DNA of 64,000 nt from NCBI GenBank assembly GCA_048267305.1, contig JBLWXT010000004.1, forward strand, positions 1-64,000. The letters are read 5' to 3'. Source of the DNA: Owenweeksia sp048267305 (GTDB taxonomy: Bacteria > Bacteroidota > Bacteroidia > Flavobacteriales > Schleiferiaceae). This document shows, one piece after another, positions 46,346 to 54,709 of this stretch; position 1 is the first letter of the stretch; each line of letters begins with the position of its first letter. Position numbers and translations under genes: made by a program. Under the pieces are notes generated by a model. That model did not search any database and had not been told where the DNA came from. It worked only from the letters and a program-made list of their open reading frames with translations.

Positions 46346-46395
46346 CAAAGTGTAGTTGTCTAAATACTAACGTCTAATATCTAAAGTCTTTCCAC
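46346..46395. repeat. Heptad-periodic dispersed repeat, copy A
   Basis: Seven consecutive 7-base units in register: CAAAGTG, TAGTTGT, then four units of the type CTAANNT (46360-46387; the first is CTAAATA), and CTTTCCA, followed by C. It lies in the gap between the terminator at 46295 and the 3' end of dnaK. Confidence 0.75.
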
Positions 46396-46396
46396 T

Positions 46397-46438
46397 CAAA
46401 GTGTAGCTATCTAAATACTAAAATCTAGTATCTAAAAA
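46397..46438. repeat. Heptad-periodic dispersed repeat, copy B
   Basis: Six units in register directly after copy A: CAAAGTG, TAGCTAT, CTAAATA, then CTAAAAT, CTAGTAT and CTAAAAA. It lacks the terminal CTYYCCA unit and ends 5 bases before the dnaK stop codon (46443). Confidence 0.75.
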
Positions 46439-46442
46439 GAGA

Positions 46443-48365
46443 CTACTTCTTATCCTCATCTACTTCTTCGTACTCTACATCAGTTACGTCTTCGGCAGAA
46501 GCTCCGCCTTCAGCACCTTGTGCAGCACCATCAGCTGGCTGGCCTTCGGCACCACCGGCTTCTCCCTGAGCTTTGTACATTTCCTCAGACGCATTTTTCC
46601 AGGCCTCGTTGATTTTCTCCATTGCTGCGTCAATGGCGGCAATATCCTGCTTTTGGTGAGCTTCTTTAAGCTCAGTTAAAGCTGATTCAATCGGAGCCTT
46701 TTTGTCATCAGAAAGCTTTTCGCCAAATTCCTTCAACTGCTTTTCAGTTTGGAAAACCATACTGTCAGCGGCATTCAGTTTTTCAACCCTTTCCTTAGCT
46801 TCCTTATCTGCATCAGCGTTAGCTTCAGCTTCCTGCTTCATTTTCTCGATTTCTTCCTTGCTCAAGCCAGAAGAAGCTTCGATACGGATACTTTGCTCTT
46901 TACCGGTAGCCTTGTCTTTGGCAGCTACCTGCATAATACCATTGGCATCAATATCAAAGGTTACTTCAATTTGAGGTACACCGCGTGGTGCTGGTGGAAT
47001 TCCATCGAGGTGGAAACGACCGATAGCCTTGTTATCCTTAGCCATGGCACGCTCTCCCTGCATTACATGGATTTCAACCGATGGTTGATTATCACTTGCG
47101 GTAGAGAAGGTTTCAGACTTTTTAGTAGGGATAGTAGTGTTCGCTTCAATCAATTTGGTCATTACACCACCCATGGTTTCGATACCAAGAGAAAGAGGAG
47201 TAACATCCAAAAGAAGAACGTCTTTTACATCTCCGGCCAATACACCACCTTGAATAGCAGCACCAAGGGCAACAACTTCGTCAGGGTTTACACCTTTACT
47301 AGGTTCTTTACCGAAAAATGCCTTTACAGCTTCCTGGATAGCAGGAATACGAGTACTACCACCTACGAGAATTACCTGATCAATATCTGATTTAGATAAA
47401 CCAGCTTGTTTCAGTGCGCTTTCACAAGGCTTGATAGTTCTCTTTATAAGGCTATCTGCCAACTGCTCAAATTTGCTGCGAGTGAGCTGGCGCACCAAGT
47501 GCTTAGGCCCGCTGGCAGTAGCTGTGATATAAGGTAAGTTGATTTCTGTAGTGGTGGCAGAGGAAAGTTCAACTTTTGCCTTTTCAGCAGCTTCTTTCAA
47601 ACGTTGAAGTGCCATTGGGTCTTTTTTAAGATCAATGTCTTCATCATTTTTAAACTCTTGTGCCAACCAGTCAATAATAACCTGATCAAAGTCATCTCCA
47701 CCAAGGTGAGTGTCACCATCAGTAGCGTGTACTTCAAATACGCCATCACCCAACTCAAGGATAGATACATCATGTGTACCACCACCGCAGTCAAAAACCA
47801 CGATTTTTTGATCTACACCTTTTTTGTCGATACCATAGGCCAAAGAGGCTGCGGTAGGTTCGTTGATGATTCTTCTAACTTTTAAACCAGCAATTTCTCC
47901 GGCTTCTTTTGTTGCCTGGCGCTGAGAATCGTTGAAGTATGCAGGAACGGTAATAACCGCTTCATCTACTGTAGTTCCAAGGTAGTCTTCCGCTGTTTTC
48001 TTCATTTTCTGAAGAATCATAGCTGATAGTTCCTGAGGAGTGTACATTCTGCCATCAATATCCACGCGAGTGGTATTGTTATCACCTTTTACCACTTTGT
48101 AAGGAACTCTGTCCACTTCACTGGCAACTTCGCTAAAGGACGAACCCATAAAGCGTTTAATTGAAGAAATGGTTTTCTGTGGATTGGTAATAGCTTGTCT
48201 TTTGGCTGGGTCACCTACTTTTCTTTCACCGCCTTCTACAAAAGCGATAATCGAAGGAGTGGTGCGCTTGCCTTCGCTGTTTGGAATTACAACCGGTTCG
48301 TTACCTTCCATTACGGCAACGCAACTGTTGGTAGTTCCCAAATCTATTCCTATGATTTTACCCAT
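46443..48365 (-). CDS. dnaK: Hsp70 chaperone DnaK, 640 aa
   Basis: ATP-dependent protein-folding chaperone. Starts MGKIIGIDLGTTNSCVAVMEG. The nucleotide-binding domain holds FDCGGGTHDVSILELGDG and the VILVGGSTRIPAIQ block; substrate-binding domain and helical lid follow, and it ends in the DVEYEEVDEDKK tail typical of DnaK. Full length. The dnaJ and grpE genes are not in the window. Upstream lies a hairpin that terminates the preceding transcript, so dnaK has its own promoter. Confidence 0.98.
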   Translation of the reverse strand: MGKIIGIDLGTTNSCVAVMEGNEPVVIPNSEGKRTTPSIIAFVEGGERKVGDPAKRQAITNPQKTISSIKRFMGSSFSEVASEVDRVPYKVVKGDNNTTRVDIDGRMYTPQELSAMILQKMKKTAEDYLGTTVDEAVITVPAYFNDSQRQATKEAGEIAGLKVRRIINEPTAASLAYGIDKKGVDQKIVVFDCGGGTHDVSILELGDGVFEVHATDGDTHLGGDDFDQVIIDWLAQEFKNDEDIDLKKDPMALQRLKEAAEKAKVELSSATTTEINLPYITATASGPKHLVRQLTRSKFEQLADSLIKRTIKPCESALKQAGLSKSDIDQVILVGGSTRIPAIQEAVKAFFGKEPSKGVNPDEVVALGAAIQGGVLAGDVKDVLLLDVTPLSLGIETMGGVMTKLIEANTTIPTKKSETFSTASDNQPSVEIHVMQGERAMAKDNKAIGRFHLDGIPPAPRGVPQIEVTFDIDANGIMQVAAKDKATGKEQSIRIEASSGLSKEEIEKMKQEAEANADADKEAKERVEKLNAADSMVFQTEKQLKEFGEKLSDDKKAPIESALTELKEAHQKQDIAAIDAAMEKINEAWKNASEEMYKAQGEAGGAEGQPADGAAQGAEGGASAEDVTDVEYEEVDEDKK

Positions 48366-48441
48366 TTTTATTTATTTAAATACTTGGTTATTTCAATTTC
48401 GAGCAACAAATGTCAATCACTATGCCACCGGGTATAAACAA

Positions 48442-48469
48442 AAAATCCTGACATGTTTGTCAGGATTTT
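48442..48469 (-). terminator. Intrinsic terminator downstream of DUF4249 gene 2
   Basis: 12-bp perfect arms (AAAATCCTGACA at 48442-48453, complement at 48458-48469) with a 4-base loop, followed by a T run on the minus strand. It lies between the DUF4249 stop (48513) and the dnaK start (48365). The core CCTGACA resembles the REP palindromes near the RAYT, but the remainder differs. Confidence 0.75.
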
Positions 48470-48512
48470 GGAAATATAGTGTGTCAAAATTCTAATTCAT
48501 TGTGCCTATGTG

Positions 48513-49598
48513 TCAGTTTGTGAGGCATTTTTGATGGGTTCTATGACCTCTGATTTCACAGAAACAGGTGTCTAAACCCTGGGCAGCGGCAAAACCTCGG
48601 TTGCATAGAGCTTGAGAAAGGTAGAAGGAAGACCGCACATCCGAATGGAAGGGGATATTGTCCAGAGTTATACTCGTTCGTGAGGCGAATAGTCCGGTGC
48701 CATTTTCTATTCCAGGAACTTCAGGAACAAAGGCGTTTATACTTTCCTTAGGTGCATTTACCCGGGTATAAACGTGAAACTCAGGACTGGCAGCCCAAAT
48801 GGTGAATTTAATCTTTTCAAAAAAGCGGATTGTATGTTTGCCCGGCAGACCAATTCTTTTGGCAAGTTCCCGGTACATCACGTTTCGGGGAGGACTGTAG
48901 CTATAATACTCGAGGCTGTTGTAGGCTGTAAGGATGCTAAAGTCCTTTACTTCTACATGCTTGTGTTCAACTTGTTCGGTTATGGTGTCAAATTCCTTGT
49001 AGAAAAACGTAAAGTCAACTTTGTAAATGGAAGCGCCCTCGGCTGCATACCATTCAAGTTGTCCTATATATTCATTTTTATATAATGAGGTTAAATCAGG
49101 ATTTTTAAAGCGAAAGCCTGACGTTTGGCTTTGAGGGTTGTGCACCAGCGAAGTAACGGCACTGGCAGTGGGGCCTCCATCATGTTTAATTACCGAAACC
49201 TTGTATTTAAGATTGTAATCCAACTTTTCCTGTGTACGGAAAAGGTAATGGCCATCACCGGCAAATACACCCGGGGCCAAAGTTCTTGATGTGGAATCCT
49301 TTATCATTACAAATGAGTCCACTTTGGAGCCTAAACCGCCATCTGCAAGGATTTTGTATGACTCAAGGATCACCGTTATATTTTTGTAATACAGGGAGTC
49401 GGATATGGAAAATGACAAATTGGGGTTTTGCTTTCCAAGAAATCCGCGTTGAACCCGTACCCAGTTTGTATCCGCTGCAGGATCCAGTAAACCGTATATA
49501 ACGGTTACATCGCTCCAGTTTCCATTGGGTTCAATGGTGTTGTTGCAGCTTGCTGTTATAACGCTTACTAGTGCCAGTATATAGATATTTATCTTCAT
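48513..49598 (-). CDS. DUF4249 lipoprotein, downstream copy, 361 aa
   Basis: The ATG at 49598 gives a lipoprotein signal MKINIYILALVSVITASC; the frame starts 15 codons earlier. The hallmark block DVTVIYGLLDPAADTNWVRVQRGFLG follows the lipobox and is shared nearly residue for residue with the next gene upstream. DUF4249 proteins are Bacteroidota surface or periplasmic lipoproteins, usually encoded beside TonB-dependent receptors, but none is present here. The function of the family is unknown. Confidence 0.85.
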   Translation of the reverse strand: MKINIYILALVSVITASCNNTIEPNGNWSDVTVIYGLLDPAADTNWVRVQRGFLGKQNPNLSFSISDSLYYKNITVILESYKILADGGLGSKVDSFVMIKDSTSRTLAPGVFAGDGHYLFRTQEKLDYNLKYKVSVIKHDGGPTASAVTSLVHNPQSQTSGFRFKNPDLTSLYKNEYIGQLEWYAAEGASIYKVDFTFFYKEFDTITEQVEHKHVEVKDFSILTAYNSLEYYSYSPPRNVMYRELAKRIGLPGKHTIRFFEKIKFTIWAASPEFHVYTRVNAPKESINAFVPEVPGIENGTGLFASRTSITLDNIPFHSDVRSSFYLSQALCNRGFAAAQGLDTCFCEIRGHRTHQKCLTN

Positions 49599-49676
49599 AA
49601 ACCAAAATGTATTACTCCGGTAATGTAAGATAAATCTTAACAAAAAAAAAGGCGGTGTTGCTTCTAGCCCAAACCC

Positions 49677-50789
49677 TTATTTGTAATGTTTACCTATTCT
49701 TCCTTTAATGGGATCTACAAAGCAAACCAGTGTATCCTGACTGGTAAGTTTCACGAAGTTTCTATCACACAAAATACCGGACAGATAAAAATTGTCATAA
49801 AAATCGGTGTATGGTCCGGTGCCTGTTCCGCTTCCACGGGGAAAATCAACTCCATCCAGGCTGATTGACGTGCGGGATGAAAAAAGTCCGGTTCCTTCTT
49901 CAATCTGGGGAAATTCAGGTTTATTTTGATTGATACCACTAGACGGGCCATTTAAAGCCATGTATTTTTGAAGATAATTTCCTCCTGCGTAGACATCGAT
50001 TTTCATGTTCTCCACAAACCGAAGTTTGTTTTCATCTACGGGTATGGCGTTGGCAATAAAGGTATTGAACGAGCTAAAGGAAGTAGTGAAGGTTATGGGG
50101 TCAGACTGCGCGGCATCGCCTTCCAAGGTGGCATACTTAAAGTCTATACTTCTAAACGACTCTTCTTTGGTAATAAGGTCGTACTCCTTAAATTCAAAGG
50201 TTATAAAAACCTGATAGATTTCTGCTCTTTTGCTTGCATCAACGGTTACTACTCCCGTAAACTGACTTGCCGCATTGGGGATATCTCTTGGAACTCTAAA
50301 TCCAAAATCGGAAAACGATTGTGGAATCTGTCCTCCAACAATTTCGGTTCGTGCCTTTACATCGGTAAACTTAGAGTTGGTTTGCTTAACGATAAGCTCG
50401 TATATAGATTCTTCATTTATCTTTTCAGTAGTGCGGTAAAGGCGGTAGTCATTGGTGGTAAAAACACCAGGTTGTCTGTCGCGGCTGGTATTATCTCTTT
50501 CCAGATTAATGGTAGTTTGTAATTCACCGGCAGTGTTATATTCGTTTAGAATAACCACTAAGCTATCATAGTAGAGAGAGTCAGGAATACCATATGACTG
50601 ACTGGCGGCAGCATTGCCGAGATAACCTCTTTCAATACGCACCCAGTTGGTGTCAGCTGCAGGGTCGAGTAAACTGTAAACCACAGTAACGTCCGACCAA
50701 TCATCGCTTACGCTAAAATCATTGTTGCAGGAAACGGTAATACTCAATAATCCTAAAAAAGAAAGGGCTAGTAAAAATTTGTTTTTCAT
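49677..50789 (-). CDS. DUF4249 lipoprotein, upstream copy, 370 aa
   Basis: Signal MKNKFLLALSFLGLLSITVSC with lipobox Cys at 21. DVTVVYSLLDPAADTNWVRIERGYLG is near-identical to the downstream copy, as are the NGTGLFSSRTSISLD-type segment and the C-terminal FYLSGILCDR region with two conserved cysteines. The two genes are a tandem duplication, 78 bases apart, in one likely operon. A possible promoter element is at 50899-50906. Confidence 0.87.
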   Translation of the reverse strand: MKNKFLLALSFLGLLSITVSCNNDFSVSDDWSDVTVVYSLLDPAADTNWVRIERGYLGNAAASQSYGIPDSLYYDSLVVILNEYNTAGELQTTINLERDNTSRDRQPGVFTTNDYRLYRTTEKINEESIYELIVKQTNSKFTDVKARTEIVGGQIPQSFSDFGFRVPRDIPNAASQFTGVVTVDASKRAEIYQVFITFEFKEYDLITKEESFRSIDFKYATLEGDAAQSDPITFTTSFSSFNTFIANAIPVDENKLRFVENMKIDVYAGGNYLQKYMALNGPSSGINQNKPEFPQIEEGTGLFSSRTSISLDGVDFPRGSGTGTGPYTDFYDNFYLSGILCDRNFVKLTSQDTLVCFVDPIKGRIGKHYK

Positions 50790-50898
50790 GAAATATGGAA
50801 TCTTCTATTCTTAATGACACACAAAATTCAAAACGGTGGCTTGTAGATTTTATTAGTTATAAATACTTTGATGATCACAATCCATTATGCATCGGCCG

Positions 50899-50914
50899 CA
50901 AAAGTATAATTTTG
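50899..50914. promoter_or_regulatory. Back-to-back -7 elements for panB and the DUF4249 genes
   Basis: The 16-base segment CAAAAGTATAATTTTG contains TAATTTTG on the plus strand (50907-50914, 18 bases before the panB ATG) and TACTTTTG on the minus strand (50899-50906). Both fit TAnnTTTG exactly and abut each other. No -33 TTG element was seen at usual spacing for either. Confidence 0.5.
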
Positions 50915-50932
50915 TGGCTCAAAATCTAATGT

Positions 50933-51751
50933 ATGTCCACTGCCAAGTCAGAATTTAAAAGAGTAACCACAAACTCCGTTCAGGAGATGAAGCAAAAGGG
51001 TGAGAAAATATCCATGCTCACTGCTTATGATTACACTTTGGCCAAGATAATTGATCAAGCCGGTATCGATGTAATTTTGGTGGGTGATTCAGCCTCAAAC
51101 GTTATGGCGGGCCACGAAACAACATTGCCCATCACACTGGATCAAATGATTTACCATGCCAGCTCAGTGGTAAGAGCAGTGGAAAGAGCCCTGGTTGTGG
51201 TTGATCTCCCGTTTGGGAGTTATCAGGGAAATTCGAAGACTGCCCTAAGTTCTTCCATTAAAATAATGAAAGAGAGTGGGGGGCATGCCGTAAAAATGGA
51301 AGGTGGGGTGGAAATACTCACCTCAATTCGGAGAATACTTACAGCTGGGATTCCGGTGATGGGCCATTTGGGACTTACTCCCCAATCCATATATAAGTTT
51401 GGTACTTACACCGTAAGGGCCAAGGAAGAAGAGGAAGCTCAGAAACTTTTAGATGATGCTAAAAGACTGGAGGAGGCCGGCTGCTTTGCCTTGGTGCTCG
51501 AAAAAATTCCGGCAAGCCTTGCTCAAAAGGTGGCTGAGTCTATTTCTATTCCGGTGATCGGCATTGGTGCCGGATCGGGAGTAGATGGACAGGTGTTGGT
51601 TTTACACGATATGCTGGGTATGACTCACGAGTTTCATCCTCGCTTCTTGAGGAGATATCTTAACCTTTTTGAGGATATCAGCGGAGCTGTAAAGAACTAT
51701 GTAAAGGATGTTAAGTCTCATGATTTTCCAAACGATAAGGAGCAATACTAG
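50933..51751 (+). CDS. panB: 3-methyl-2-oxobutanoate hydroxymethyltransferase, 272 aa
   Basis: First committed step of pantothenate synthesis: ketoisovalerate plus methylene-tetrahydrofolate gives ketopantoate. Canonical blocks are KISMLTAYDYTLAKIIDQAGID, VGDSASNVMAGHETTLPITLDQMIYH, VKMEGGVE, MGHLGLTPQS and VIGIGAGSGVDGQVLVLHDMLG. Full length. The next gene (RluA family) begins 2 bases after the stop. Confidence 0.96.
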   Translation: MSTAKSEFKRVTTNSVQEMKQKGEKISMLTAYDYTLAKIIDQAGIDVILVGDSASNVMAGHETTLPITLDQMIYHASSVVRAVERALVVVDLPFGSYQGNSKTALSSSIKIMKESGGHAVKMEGGVEILTSIRRILTAGIPVMGHLGLTPQSIYKFGTYTVRAKEEEEAQKLLDDAKRLEEAGCFALVLEKIPASLAQKVAESISIPVIGIGAGSGVDGQVLVLHDMLGMTHEFHPRFLRRYLNLFEDISGAVKNYVKDVKSHDFPNDKEQY

Positions 51752-51753
51752 AT

Positions 51754-52437
51754 TTGGGTACATCAATAGCTAAGCGAATAATCTTTGAAGACAATCACCT
51801 GATTGTTTTGAATAAACTGGCCGGTGAACTGGTACAAGGCGATTTTACAGGTGATGTACCCTTGCTCGAAAAGGTAAGGGAGTACATTGCAGTTAAATAC
51901 AATAAGCCGGGTAATGTATTTACCGGGTTGGTGCATAGGCTTGACAGACCCACATCAGGAATTGTGGTATTTGCCAAAACCTCTAAGGCCTTGGCAAGGA
52001 TGAATTCCATCTTCGAAAAACGGGAGGTAGAGAAAATATACTGGGCTATAGTGCAGGGTACGCCTGACAAAAGTGAGGATAGGCTTATTCATTTCCTGAA
52101 GAAAGATCAGAAAAAAAATAAATCTCAATATTTTTTCAAGGAGATAGTTGGATCTAAAAAAGCAGTGCTTTCTTACAGGCTGCTTAAAAAAATGGATTAT
52201 TACAGTTTGCTGGAAATCAAACTTGAAACCGGAAGACATCATCAAATAAGGGTACAGTTGTCATCTATCGGATGCCCTATAAAAGGAGACTTAAAGTACG
52301 GGTTTCCAAGGAGTAACAAGGATGCAAGTGTTTGTTTACATGCCAGAAAAGCTATATTTGTTCACCCCGTAAGTGGAGAGCGACTGGAATTAGAGGCGCC
52401 ACTTCCAACGGGGGAGCATATTTGGAAACACGCATAA
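51754..52437 (+). CDS. RluA-family pseudouridine synthase, 227 aa
   Basis: Pseudouridylates rRNA or tRNA. Catalytic D64 in the signature HRLDRPTSGIVVFAKT; the downstream RHHQIRVQLSSIGCPIKGDLKYG block is also typical. There is no N-terminal S4 domain, so it is closest to the short RluA/RluC-like subgroup. The TTG start at 51754 is 2 bases after panB, indicating co-translation. Confidence 0.9.
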   Translation: MGTSIAKRIIFEDNHLIVLNKLAGELVQGDFTGDVPLLEKVREYIAVKYNKPGNVFTGLVHRLDRPTSGIVVFAKTSKALARMNSIFEKREVEKIYWAIVQGTPDKSEDRLIHFLKKDQKKNKSQYFFKEIVGSKKAVLSYRLLKKMDYYSLLEIKLETGRHHQIRVQLSSIGCPIKGDLKYGFPRSNKDASVCLHARKAIFVHPVSGERLELEAPLPTGEHIWKHA

Positions 52438-52458
52438 ACAACTCTAAACTCTACAAGC

Positions 52459-53142
52459 ATGTTTATTTTGAAATTCGCCATCGAGCTATTGGTGCTGGTG
52501 GTACTTTTTCTAATGATACGGAAAACGCTCTTCAGAACCTTTCCTTTAATAGATCCCGAAGCTTCAAGGCATGTACGAAATAAATGGCGCGGACAGCGGG
52601 CAATGTTCTCTATTGTGTTTTTAACTTTTGGAGTTATTTCTACTGTTGTATCATTTTGGCTTATCTATTTTACTTTTAATGCACTGCATAGCACAGGGAG
52701 TTTTTCCGGTGTGCTTGTAATTAGTCAATCAGCACTTATTCTGCCTTCTCTGATCATTGGATTTTATATAAGTACACTCTTTTCAAAACATATATATGTT
52801 CAGTTTTTTGGAGTAGGAGAGTATATGGATTTTGAACAAAATAAAGGTTTGCACATGGGTGTGGGGAAAGGGTTTGCCCGTGCATTTTCATTTTTCACAC
52901 TTTTACCAGCTGCTGTGCTTCTAAGCCTGCAGTTCAATGTTTACCTCAAAACAGATGGCGAACATATTTATACCAAAAGGCTGTTGGAAGATGAAAAAAT
53001 CTATTCTATCACAGACATCGTTAGTGTAGGTTCTTCCGACTCACATTCTCTGGATATCCATCTTGCCAATGGCGATTTGATCTCCACCCTGGATTATAGC
53101 GGAAACCTCAATTATTTCCTCGATAACATTTCGCCACGATAA
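52459..53142 (+). CDS. Hypothetical membrane protein, 227 aa
   Basis: Three or four hydrophobic segments: FAIELLVLVVLFLMI near the start, FSIVFLTFGVISTVVSFWLIYFTF (split by one polar residue), then VLVISQSALILPSLIIGFYI and a shorter AFSFFTLLPAAVLLSL. The final 70 residues are soluble (EKIYSITDIVSVGSSDSHS) and resemble the C-terminal soluble region of bacterial PH-like membrane proteins. Family not recognised. Third gene in the panB transcript. Confidence 0.68.
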   Translation: MFILKFAIELLVLVVLFLMIRKTLFRTFPLIDPEASRHVRNKWRGQRAMFSIVFLTFGVISTVVSFWLIYFTFNALHSTGSFSGVLVISQSALILPSLIIGFYISTLFSKHIYVQFFGVGEYMDFEQNKGLHMGVGKGFARAFSFFTLLPAAVLLSLQFNVYLKTDGEHIYTKRLLEDEKIYSITDIVSVGSSDSHSLDIHLANGDLISTLDYSGNLNYFLDNISPR

Positions 53143-53166
53143 AAAAATACAGTTTGTGTTAAACTG

Positions 53167-53207
53167 AAAAGTCTCGCAATTTGGAATATCCTTATTGCGA
53201 GACTTTT
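53167..53207. terminator. Bidirectional terminator
   Basis: 14-bp perfect arms (AAAAGTCTCGCAAT at 53167-53180, complement at 53194-53207), 13-base loop, between the panB operon and convergent hsp20. Confidence 0.88.
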
Positions 53208-53234
53208 ACTTTACCTAATTAACCTAAACCAAAA

Positions 53235-53684
53235 CTAAGAAATTTCTATCATTTTTGCGGGCTGTGGCTTGGCTTCCTCTTTTTTGGGAAGAGCCAAGCT
53301 CAAAACCCCATTTTCATATGAGGCTGCAATTCCATCTACGTTTACTACGTTTTCAGGAAGTACAAATGCTCTCTTAAAGCTCTTAAAGCCAAATTCCCTA
53401 CGGGTATAATTTTCAGTTTTTTCTTCTTTTTCTTCCTTGCTTTCAGCAGAAATGGTGAGTGACTCTCCGTCTACCTCTACTTTAAAGTCTTCCTTTTTCA
53501 TTCCGGGAGCAGCAAGCTGAAGGTTAAAACCATTTTCGTCTTCTGTGATATTTACAGGTGGTAAACTACTTTTGTTTATGCCCCATTTGGGAGTTGGCCA
53601 GTTTAAAAAGTCATCTGATAAAAGGTTGCTCATCAGTGAATTGAACTCTGGGTTTACTGCGTTATTTCTTTTTACGATATTCAT
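53235..53684 (-). CDS. Hsp20/alpha-crystallin small heat-shock protein, 149 aa
   Basis: ATP-independent holdase. The alpha-crystallin domain covers about 40-135: PPVNITEDENGFNLQLAAPGMKKED, LTISAESKEEK and YENGVLSLALPKKEE, plus the IXI-like tail PAKMIEIS. It is divergent from an M48 protease gene, with an unusual nested dyad in the shared promoter region, which suggests common stress regulation. Confidence 0.94.
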   Translation of the reverse strand: MNIVKRNNAVNPEFNSLMSNLLSDDFLNWPTPKWGINKSSLPPVNITEDENGFNLQLAAPGMKKEDFKVEVDGESLTISAESKEEKEEKTENYTRREFGFKSFKRAFVLPENVVNVDGIAASYENGVLSLALPKKEEAKPQPAKMIEIS

Positions 53685-53757
53685 TTTAGTATTGTTTTAT
53701 TGTTTGCAATCTTCCAGTCAATTCCGATACCAAATGTTAAATAGCAAGTTAAGTACC

Positions 53758-53817
53758 TTAAAAAATGACATAATGTCTCTATTTGTAAATAGTTAATGAC
53801 TAAATGACATTTTTTAA
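53758..53817. promoter_or_regulatory. Nested dyad in the divergent hsp20/M48 promoter region
   Basis: Outer inverted repeat: TTAAAAAATGACAT at 53758-53771 against ATGACATTTTTTAA at 53804-53817; 13 of 14 positions pair. Inner perfect palindrome: CTATTT/AAATAG at 53779-53792, centred within 2 bases of the outer axis. The left arm overlaps a further GACAT-A-ATGTC palindrome (53767-53777). It looks like a regulator-binding region, but this is inferred from symmetry and position only. Confidence 0.5.
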
Positions 53818-53874
53818 CTAAGGGATTCATGGCAAGATTTCTTGTTTTACTTTTATCGCCAAACAATAAATAGC

Positions 53875-54672
53875 ATGAAAAGACTTAGCGCTTTGGCATT
53901 TATCCTACTTATAGGAAGCTGTAATACGGTTCCACTTACCGGCAGACGTCAATTGAACCTTTTGCCTGGTTCACAGATGTTGTCTCTTAGCAACGATCAG
54001 TATGGGGAGGTTCTTAGCCAGTCGCAGGTTATCAAGGGAACAAAGGATGCTCAGATGGTGCAGGCCGTTGGCGCACGCATCAAGGATGCAGTGGAGAAAT
54101 ACCTTCGTGATAACAATCAATCAGATTTAATTGAAGGATATGAATGGGAGTTTAATCTGTTGCAAGACGATCAGGTAAATGCATGGTGTATGCCCGGAGG
54201 CAAGGTGGCTTTTTACTCGGGGATAATTCCTATTTGCCAGGATGAGAATGGAATAGCGGTAGTGATGGGGCACGAGGTGGCACACGCTATTGCCCGCCAT
54301 GGCAATGAGCGCATGAGCCAGGGAATGGTTCAGGAACTGGGAGGCGTGGCTTTGTCTGTAGCTTTGTCTGAAAAACCGGCCGAAACACAGGCTTTATATA
54401 TGCAGGCCTATGGTATAGGAACTCAGGTTGGAGTAATATTACCTTTTAGCAGAACTCATGAAAGTGAAGCAGACAGGTTGGGATTAATATTTATGGCAAT
54501 GGCTGGTTATGATCCTGCAGGTGCTCCCGAATTCTGGAAACGCATGGCAGCGCAAGGCGGGCAGGCGCCACCGGAGTTTTTATCTACACATCCAAGTAAT
54601 GAAACAAGGATCAGGAATCTTAACAAATGGATGGCTGAAGCGATGAAATACTATCAACCCAAAACCAATTAA
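53875..54672 (+). CDS. M48-family metalloprotease, lipoprotein, 265 aa
   Basis: Zinc protease of the Oma1/LoiP/BepA-like group. HEVAH at 133-137 is the HExxH motif, and the third ligand is the Glu in HESEADRLGLIFM. ATG at 53875 starts a lipoprotein signal (MKRLSALAFILLIGSC); the frame opens 11 codons earlier. Such lipoproteins act in outer-membrane quality control. Being divergent from hsp20 fits a stress role. Confidence 0.9.
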   Translation: MKRLSALAFILLIGSCNTVPLTGRRQLNLLPGSQMLSLSNDQYGEVLSQSQVIKGTKDAQMVQAVGARIKDAVEKYLRDNNQSDLIEGYEWEFNLLQDDQVNAWCMPGGKVAFYSGIIPICQDENGIAVVMGHEVAHAIARHGNERMSQGMVQELGGVALSVALSEKPAETQALYMQAYGIGTQVGVILPFSRTHESEADRLGLIFMAMAGYDPAGAPEFWKRMAAQGGQAPPEFLSTHPSNETRIRNLNKWMAEAMKYYQPKTN

Positions 54673-54709
54673 GCCTTTATCTTCGCGCACTTTATAAAAC
54701 TTTACACCA

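Noticed and set aside
46749..47390. 213-codon open frame on the plus strand
   Set aside because: It is antisense to dnaK, which is unambiguous.
48442..48469. Hairpin with CCTGACA core considered as a fourth REP-like palindrome
   Set aside because: Only 7-8 bases match the RAYT palindromes; the arms start with AAAAT and end in a T run on the minus strand after a gene, so a normal terminator explains it better.
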